DNA of 64,000 bases from Advenella alkanexedens (GTDB lineage Bacteria; Pseudomonadota; Gammaproteobacteria; Burkholderiales; Burkholderiaceae_B), in contig NZ_JAHSPR010000002.1 of assembly GCF_019132845.1 (NCBI RefSeq), positions 248,001 through 312,000 on the forward strand, given 5' to 3'. This document shows positions 59,183 through 64,000 of this stretch, one piece after another (positions within the stretch are counted from its first letter, which is position 1; the number at the start of each line of letters is the position of its first letter). Made by a program: the position numbers and the translations under genes. Below the pieces are notes generated by a model that ran no database searches, was not told the origin of the DNA, and saw nothing but the letters and a program-made list of their open reading frames with translations.

Positions 59183-62029
59183 TTAGCCTGAGTTTCGCAG
59201 GCCGGTGGCAATCCCGTTAATAGTCAGGTGGATGGTGCGCTGGCTGCGGGCGCTGGCAAACTTGCTGACTTTGACATTGTCTTTTTCATCCTGGCGCAGG
59301 CGGCTAATGACTTCAACCTGCAAGTAATTAAGCGGGTCGATATAGGCAAAACGTTCTTGCAGGGCAGCCACCAGTTCGGGGTTGTCAGCCAGCAGTTCGC
59401 GACCGGTAATTTTCTTGAGCATGGCCAGGGTTTTGGCGTGTTCGGTTTCAATCATGCCGAAGATTTTTTCCCGGGTTGATGTTTGCGTGACCAGAGAGCT
59501 GTATTGCTTGCCAATGTTCAAATCTGATTTTGCCAGTACCATTTCCATATTGGACAGCATGGTGCGGAAGAAGGGCCAATGCTGTTCCATTTCCTGCAAT
59601 TGCTCAAGACGTTCCCGGGCGGTTTCAGGGGCACCGGGTATGCCTTCATTCAGATAGGTTTCGATTGCAGTGCCTACGCCGTACCAGCCGGGAATCATCA
59701 GGCGGCATTGTGCCCATGAAAAACTCCAGGGAATGGCGCGCAGGTCTTCAATACGTTGGCCGCTTTTGCGTGAAGCCGGGCGTGAGCCAATATTCAGGCC
59801 GGCAATTTCATGAATGGGGGTCGCGGCAAAGTAATATTCATTGAATTCAGGGGTGCCGTATACCAGCTGGCGATAGGTGGCCTCGGCAATGGCAGACATA
59901 TGATCCATCGCATGAGCGAATTTTTCCATGTGTCTGTCCCGGGTGTTGTTCTTGGCCGAGAGACTGGCTTCCAGGGTGGCGCAAACCAGCAGTTCAAGGT
60001 GCCAGCCGCCAATATCGGCATTCTTGTATTTGCTTTGAATGACTTCGCCCTGTTCGGTCAGGCGGATTTGCCCGGCAACCGTACCGGGTGCCTGCGCCAG
60101 AATGGCATCAAAGCTGGAGCCGCCACCACGGCCTACCGAACCGCCACGGCCATGGAACAGGCGCAGGCGGATATCGTGTTTTTCAAAAACCCGGACCAGT
60201 TCGAGCTCGGTTTTGTACAAGGCCCAGTTGGACGTCAGGTAACCCCCGTCCTTGTTGCTGTCAGAGTAGCCCAGCATGACTTCCTGGATACCGTTCTGAG
60301 CGTGCCGGATACGGTTTTTGACAGCTGGCAGCCCAAGCCAGCGATCCATGATGTCGGCGCCAGCCTGAAGGTCGGGAATGGTTTCAAACAGGGGGACCAC
60401 AATCAGGCCGTCATCCTCTGACAGGGGCAGCAGCTCGCCGTTTTCATCGCGTTCCTGCGTGATCAGGCCGGTTTCCTGCTGCAAGACCAGGACTTCGAGC
60501 ATATCGCTAAGCGTTTCTGTGTGGGAAACAATATATTGCTGAATGGTTTGTTTGCCGTAACGCTTGCAGACAAAGGCGGCCGCACGCAGGATGTCCAATT
60601 CCTTGGTGGTTTCTTCGCTGTAACCTTGCCAGGGGGAAACCAGTGGACGGCTTTGATTGAGCTCGTCCAGCAGCAGCTCTACTTTTTCTTCTTCGCTTAA
60701 GCGGGCGTAGTCAACCGGTTTACCCTTGAAGGTAATGGCGGCGCGACGGTACAGTTCGGTCAGGATTCTTTCGTGAACATCCGAGCTTTGGCGCAGATCC
60801 AGGGTGGCCAGATGAAAACCGAAAACCCGTACTGCCTGCAATAGTTTGTCCAGATGCAAAGTCACCACAGCACCTGCCTGGTTTTGTTTCAGGGAGTCGA
60901 TAATGATTTCAAGATCGTCCGCAAAGGCGGCAGGGGTGGTGTAGGGCTCTGCCACATGGGTGCTGCGAATGGTAATGCTTTGGTCGGTCAGCAGGCGTGC
61001 GGTGGCGGCCAGGCGGGCATAAATATAAATCAGGGCCCGGCGATAAGGCTCATCCTGACGGTGTTTGGACTGGTCGGGGCTGAGGTCGGACAGCGTTTGC
61101 AGAGCCTTGGTCACTTGGGTCAGCGAGGTGCTGAGTGACAGTTCGGAACCCAGCGAATGCACTTCAGTCAGGTAATACTCAAAAATGGCGGTTGATTGGC
61201 GCAGGACGGCATGTTTAAGCGTGTCGGCATTCACGAACGGGTTGCCGTCACGGTCTCCGCCAATCCAGGAGCCCATTTTAAGGAAGGTAGGCAGGGATGG
61301 CGTCTCACTTGCCCCGTCCTCTGACAGCGTTTTCAGATAATGATTCAGGCGGCTGTATAGCTTGGGGATGGCTGTCAGGAAGGTGTTGTTGAAATAGGCA
61401 ATGGCGTTTTCAATTTCATCATCCACCATCAGCTTGTTAAAACGCAGCATGCGGGTCAGCCACAGGGTTTTGATATGACCGGCCAGTTCGGTCTCAAGCT
61501 CTGCCTGTTCGTATTCGGTAAGCGGCTTGTCGTACAGGGCCAGGCAACGCCCAATCTCGCGGTGCAGGTCCAGCGTGCTTTTGCGCTGGACCTCGGTGGG
61601 GTGGGCAGTCAAGACCGGAACAATGCATGCCTTTGTAAAGAACTCCCGGATGGCTTCCAGTGACACCCCCTGTTCTTTAAGCTTAAGCAATGTATGCTTG
61701 AAACTGCCGCGTAGCTCATCACTGTTTTCCAGCAGAATGCGGCGGTGGCGCCTGTTCTGGTCACGGTCTTCGGCCAGGTTCGCCAGGTGCAGGAAGTAAC
61801 TGAACGCCCTTGACAGGGTATTGGCTTCATCATCAGACAGTGAGGTGATTTTGTCCAGCAGGACCTCACTGTCATTGATATTGCCTTCCCTGCGAAAACT
61901 GACGGCAGAACGCCGCACGGTTTCAATAACATCAAAAATGGGTTTGCCGTCGGACTCATGAATGCTTTGTCCAAGGATTTTTCCCAGCAAACGGATGTCT
62001 TGCTGTTGCTCGCTCTTTGTCTTCTTCAC
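59183..62029 (-). CDS. ppc: Phosphoenolpyruvate carboxylase
   Basis: 948 residues. [13 protein letters not shown] (about 139-151) contains the catalytic His143. [18 protein letters not shown] (about 600-617) and [12 protein letters not shown] (about 637-648) are the second and third family signatures. The C-terminus ends [10 protein letters not shown]. It fixes bicarbonate onto PEP to refill oxaloacetate. It is monocistronic, with an AT-rich leader of about 110 bp and no clear promoter pair. Confidence 0.96.
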   Translation of the reverse strand: MKKTKSEQQQDIRLLGKILGQSIHESDGKPIFDVIETVRRSAVSFRREGNINDSEVLLDKITSLSDDEANTLSRAFSYFLHLANLAEDRDQNRRHRRILLENSDELRGSFKHTLLKLKEQGVSLEAIREFFTKACIVPVLTAHPTEVQRKSTLDLHREIGRCLALYDKPLTEYEQAELETELAGHIKTLWLTRMLRFNKLMVDDEIENAIAYFNNTFLTAIPKLYSRLNHYLKTLSEDGASETPSLPTFLKMGSWIGGDRDGNPFVNADTLKHAVLRQSTAIFEYYLTEVHSLGSELSLSTSLTQVTKALQTLSDLSPDQSKHRQDEPYRRALIYIYARLAATARLLTDQSITIRSTHVAEPYTTPAAFADDLEIIIDSLKQNQAGAVVTLHLDKLLQAVRVFGFHLATLDLRQSSDVHERILTELYRRAAITFKGKPVDYARLSEEEKVELLLDELNQSRPLVSPWQGYSEETTKELDILRAAAFVCKRYGKQTIQQYIVSHTETLSDMLEVLVLQQETGLITQERDENGELLPLSEDDGLIVVPLFETIPDLQAGADIMDRWLGLPAVKNRIRHAQNGIQEVMLGYSDSNKDGGYLTSNWALYKTELELVRVFEKHDIRLRLFHGRGGSVGRGGGSSFDAILAQAPGTVAGQIRLTEQGEVIQSKYKNADIGGWHLELLVCATLEASLSAKNNTRDRHMEKFAHAMDHMSAIAEATYRQLVYGTPEFNEYYFAATPIHEIAGLNIGSRPASRKSGQRIEDLRAIPWSFSWAQCRLMIPGWYGVGTAIETYLNEGIPGAPETARERLEQLQEMEQHWPFFRTMLSNMEMVLAKSDLNIGKQYSSLVTQTSTREKIFGMIETEHAKTLAMLKKITGRELLADNPELVAALQERFAYIDPLNYLQVEVISRLRQDEKDNVKVSKFASARSQRTIHLTINGIATGLRNSG

Positions 62030-62142
62030 ACTTTGTCTCTACGTTTTAATGAATTGGAAAAAAACAATTGTAGAGGCAAATGTCAGAAAGGGTAATTGAA
62101 AATTTTGAAAGACAGGCTTTCGTCGATTAAGGAAAAAAAAAT

Positions 62143-62922
62143 CTAACGCTGTTCCGCCGCAATCGCTTCGGCCCTGATCTCTTCCGTCAGGCGTGCTTTC
62201 AGCTCCATGAATTCGGGTGTTGTCTTGACGGTGTAGTGTCGGGGGTGGGGCAGGTTAACCTTGATTTCGGTTTTGATGCGTCCGGGGCGGGCACTGAAAA
62301 CGGCAATCCGGTTGGCCATGAAAATGGATTCATCAATATCATGAGTCACAAACAGGACGGTTTTTTGGGCCGACTCCCAAATGCCCAGCAACAGCTCCTG
62401 CATGAGCAGGCGGGTCTGGTTGTCGAGGGCGCCAAACGGTTCATCCAGCAGCAAAATCTTGGGGTCATTGGCCAGGGCACGGGCAATCGCAGTACGTTGC
62501 TGCATGCCGCCAGACAATTGTTTGGGAAAGTGCTGTTCAAAACCTTTCAGGCCAACACGGTGAATGAAGTAACTGCTGCGTTCCTTTTGTTCGGCGGCAG
62601 TCATGCCTTTTTCACGCAGGCCAAAACAAATGTTTTGTTCTACCGTGAGCCACGGAAACAGGGTATAGCTTTGAAACACCATGCCGCGGTCGGCACCGGG
62701 ACCGGTAATGCGCTGGCCATCCAGAAGCACCTGGCCGGTGGTGGGGTGATCAAGCCCGGCAATAATGCGCAGCATGGTTGATTTGCCACAGCCCGAAGGG
62801 CCCAGGATAGTGACAAAATCATTTTCCTGGACGTTGAAATTGATCGGGGTCAGGGCTTGGGTTTGTGTGCCTTTTTTACCCGGAAAGACACGGCTGATGT
62901 TTTGTATTTCCAGCTGACTCAT
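62143..62922 (-). CDS. NitT/TauT-family ABC transporter ATPase
   Basis: 259 residues. Walker A is GPSGCGKSTMLRIIAGLDHP (about 39-58), the signature is LSGGMQQRTAIARALANDP, and Walker B is LLLDEPFGALDNQTR. FVTHDIDESIFMANRI is the switch region typical of SsuB/TauB/NrtD-like proteins. Substrate class is nitrate, sulfonate, taurine or a similar small compound, and cannot be told further. One-base overlap with the permease gene. Confidence 0.88.
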   Translation of the reverse strand: MSQLEIQNISRVFPGKKGTQTQALTPINFNVQENDFVTILGPSGCGKSTMLRIIAGLDHPTTGQVLLDGQRITGPGADRGMVFQSYTLFPWLTVEQNICFGLREKGMTAAEQKERSSYFIHRVGLKGFEQHFPKQLSGGMQQRTAIARALANDPKILLLDEPFGALDNQTRLLMQELLLGIWESAQKTVLFVTHDIDESIFMANRIAVFSARPGRIKTEIKVNLPHPRHYTVKTTPEFMELKARLTEEIRAEAIAAEQR

Positions 62923-63725
62923 TACAGGTTGCTCCAGGCAAATAAATGGCGGTTGACCGCCTTGAAGGCAAAGTCGGAAATCAGGCCAATAACACCAATG
63001 GTGATAATGCCAAAAATAATCTGGCCTGTGTTCATCAGGGATTGACTATTGGTAATCATGTGACCGATACCGGACGAGGCACCGATCAATTCGGCCACAA
63101 TCACATAGGTCCAGGCCCAGCCCAGCACCAAGCGCAGGATTTCTGCAATTTCCGGTGCTGCACCGGGCAGTATCACGCGACGGATGATTCCCTTGTTATT
63201 GGCGCCCAGCGTATAGGCCGCTTCCACCAGATCCTTGCGGGCATTACTGACCGTGACCGAAACCATCAGAATAATCTGGAAGACCGAGCCAATAAAAATC
63301 ACCAGTATTTTTTGTGCTTCATCAACACCTGCCCATAAAATCAGCAAGGGAATAAATGCTGACGCTGGCAGATAGCGACAGAAGGAAACAAAGGGCTCCA
63401 GGAACGCTTCGATAAACTTGAAGGCCCCCATGGCAATTCCCAATGGCACGGCAACCAGACACGCCAGCAGGAAACCAACCAGCACACGCATGACCGTCAT
63501 ACCAATATCATGAATAAAATTGTATTCCGTGAAAAGCAGGTATCCCTCTTCAAGCATGGTAAGCGGGCTGGCCAGGAAAGTGGGGGAAACAAATCCCCCC
63601 AGGGTAAAAGCGGCCCAGACGGCAACGAATACAATGAAAAAGAGCAGACCCAGCACCCACTTGAAGCGTGGGTGAACGGGATGCAACGGCCTGAATTCAA
63701 AAATTTTGTGTTGTGTTGGTTTCAT
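62922..63725 (-). CDS. NitT/TauT-family ABC transporter permease
   Basis: 267 residues with six membrane helices. GMTVMRVLVGFLLACLVAVP and EPFVSFCRYLPASAFIPLLI are typical. The EAA loop is LVEAAYTLGANNKGIIRRVI (about 172-191), then LPGAAPEIAEILRLVLGWAW. It partners the ATPase at 62143. Confidence 0.88.
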   Translation of the reverse strand: MKPTQHKIFEFRPLHPVHPRFKWVLGLLFFIVFVAVWAAFTLGGFVSPTFLASPLTMLEEGYLLFTEYNFIHDIGMTVMRVLVGFLLACLVAVPLGIAMGAFKFIEAFLEPFVSFCRYLPASAFIPLLILWAGVDEAQKILVIFIGSVFQIILMVSVTVSNARKDLVEAAYTLGANNKGIIRRVILPGAAPEIAEILRLVLGWAWTYVIVAELIGASSGIGHMITNSQSLMNTGQIIFGIITIGVIGLISDFAFKAVNRHLFAWSNL

Positions 63726-63758
63726 TACTGCGTTATTTAAGACTTAAGACGGCATGAG

Positions 63759-64000
63759 TTAATTAACATAAGTCGCATCAAACAGGGCGTTCAGGTCTGC
63801 TGGCGCCTTGCGGATCACTTTGGTGTCAATCAGGATGTCGGTGGCTTCTTTCATGAAGGGAATAATGTCATTTTTGAAGTATTCGCGACTGTCTTCCTTG
63901 GTTTTCCAGGTCAGGAATGAAGCGGATTTTTCGAATTGCTCAGCAGACTGCTTAACTTCGGCGCCCATGATGGTATAGGCTTCCTTAGGATTATTTTTAA
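63759..64000 (-). CDS. NitT/TauT-family substrate-binding protein, C-terminal part (window edge)
   Basis: Partial. The last 80 residues run KNNPKEAYTIMGAEVKQSAE through FLTWKTKEDSREYF and end ADLNALFDATYVN. The NPxEAxxIM-type motif and the final LFDxTYV are typical of SsuA/NrtA-like binding proteins. The start lies beyond the right edge. It is upstream of, and in line with, the permease and ATPase. Confidence 0.8.
   Translation of the reverse strand, partial: KNNPKEAYTIMGAEVKQSAEQFEKSASFLTWKTKEDSREYFKNDIIPFMKEATDILIDTKVIRKAPADLNALFDATYVN

Overview
The window looks like chromosome from a betaproteobacterium of the order Burkholderiales, most likely family Alcaligenaceae, with G+C near 50% by eye. 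The evidence is gene content and order: metX-metW, DUF3460-scpA-panC, mreBCD-mrdA-rodA, coaE-zapD, gatCAB, and a MutT protein carrying a ThiE-like tail. The genus cannot be fixed from sequence alone. Most of the window is ordinary core genome. No CRISPR array, prophage, rRNA or tRNA gene was seen.

Layout. 1-790 is a graveyard of IS fragments (IS256, IS3 and IS66 families). 886-3824 holds two paralogous exported Ntn-hydrolases of the choloylglycine hydrolase / penicillin V acylase family, with an outer-membrane beta-barrel gene between them. A decayed GntR/UTRA regulator follows. 4.3-15 kb is a mixed block: an MnmM-like tRNA methyltransferase, cytosine deaminase, gshA, a lipoprotein, metXW, ampG (apparently with an ATT start), xthA, an FMN reductase, an EamA exporter with a broken paralogue nearby, and a DODA-type dioxygenase. 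15.2-21.2 kb is pyrE, preceded by a possible 18-codon leader ORF, then the heterotetrameric sarcosine oxidase operon soxBDAG.

21.3-33.3 kb carries gatCAB (minus strand), the rod-shape operon mreBCD-mrdA-rodA (plus), and ftsE-ftsX-mutY (minus). 33.5-36.6 kb encodes an Aap-type amino-acid ABC transporter without its binding protein. 36.6-40.5 kb is DUF3460-scpA-panC, an orphan LuxR-type HTH protein, coaE and zapD. 40.6-49.5 kb is a complete MdtABC-type RND efflux operon with its outer-membrane factor. 49.5-54.7 kb carries a serine acetyltransferase, MutT-ThiE, a DUF815 ATPase, ispB and a C45-family Ntn-hydrolase. 54.9-59.1 kb is glnHPQ followed by ilvD. 59.2-64 kb is ppc and a NitT/TauT-type ABC transporter that runs off the right edge.

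The accessory signals are the amidase/barrel cassette beside IS debris, the pyrE leader ORF, the ATT start of ampG, an 8-bp-period repeat upstream of aapQ, a dispersed REP-like palindrome (four copies, all in gaps next to gene ends) and three decayed genes. No clearly new multi-gene system was found. The amidase/barrel/amidase cassette is the best candidate for something under-described.
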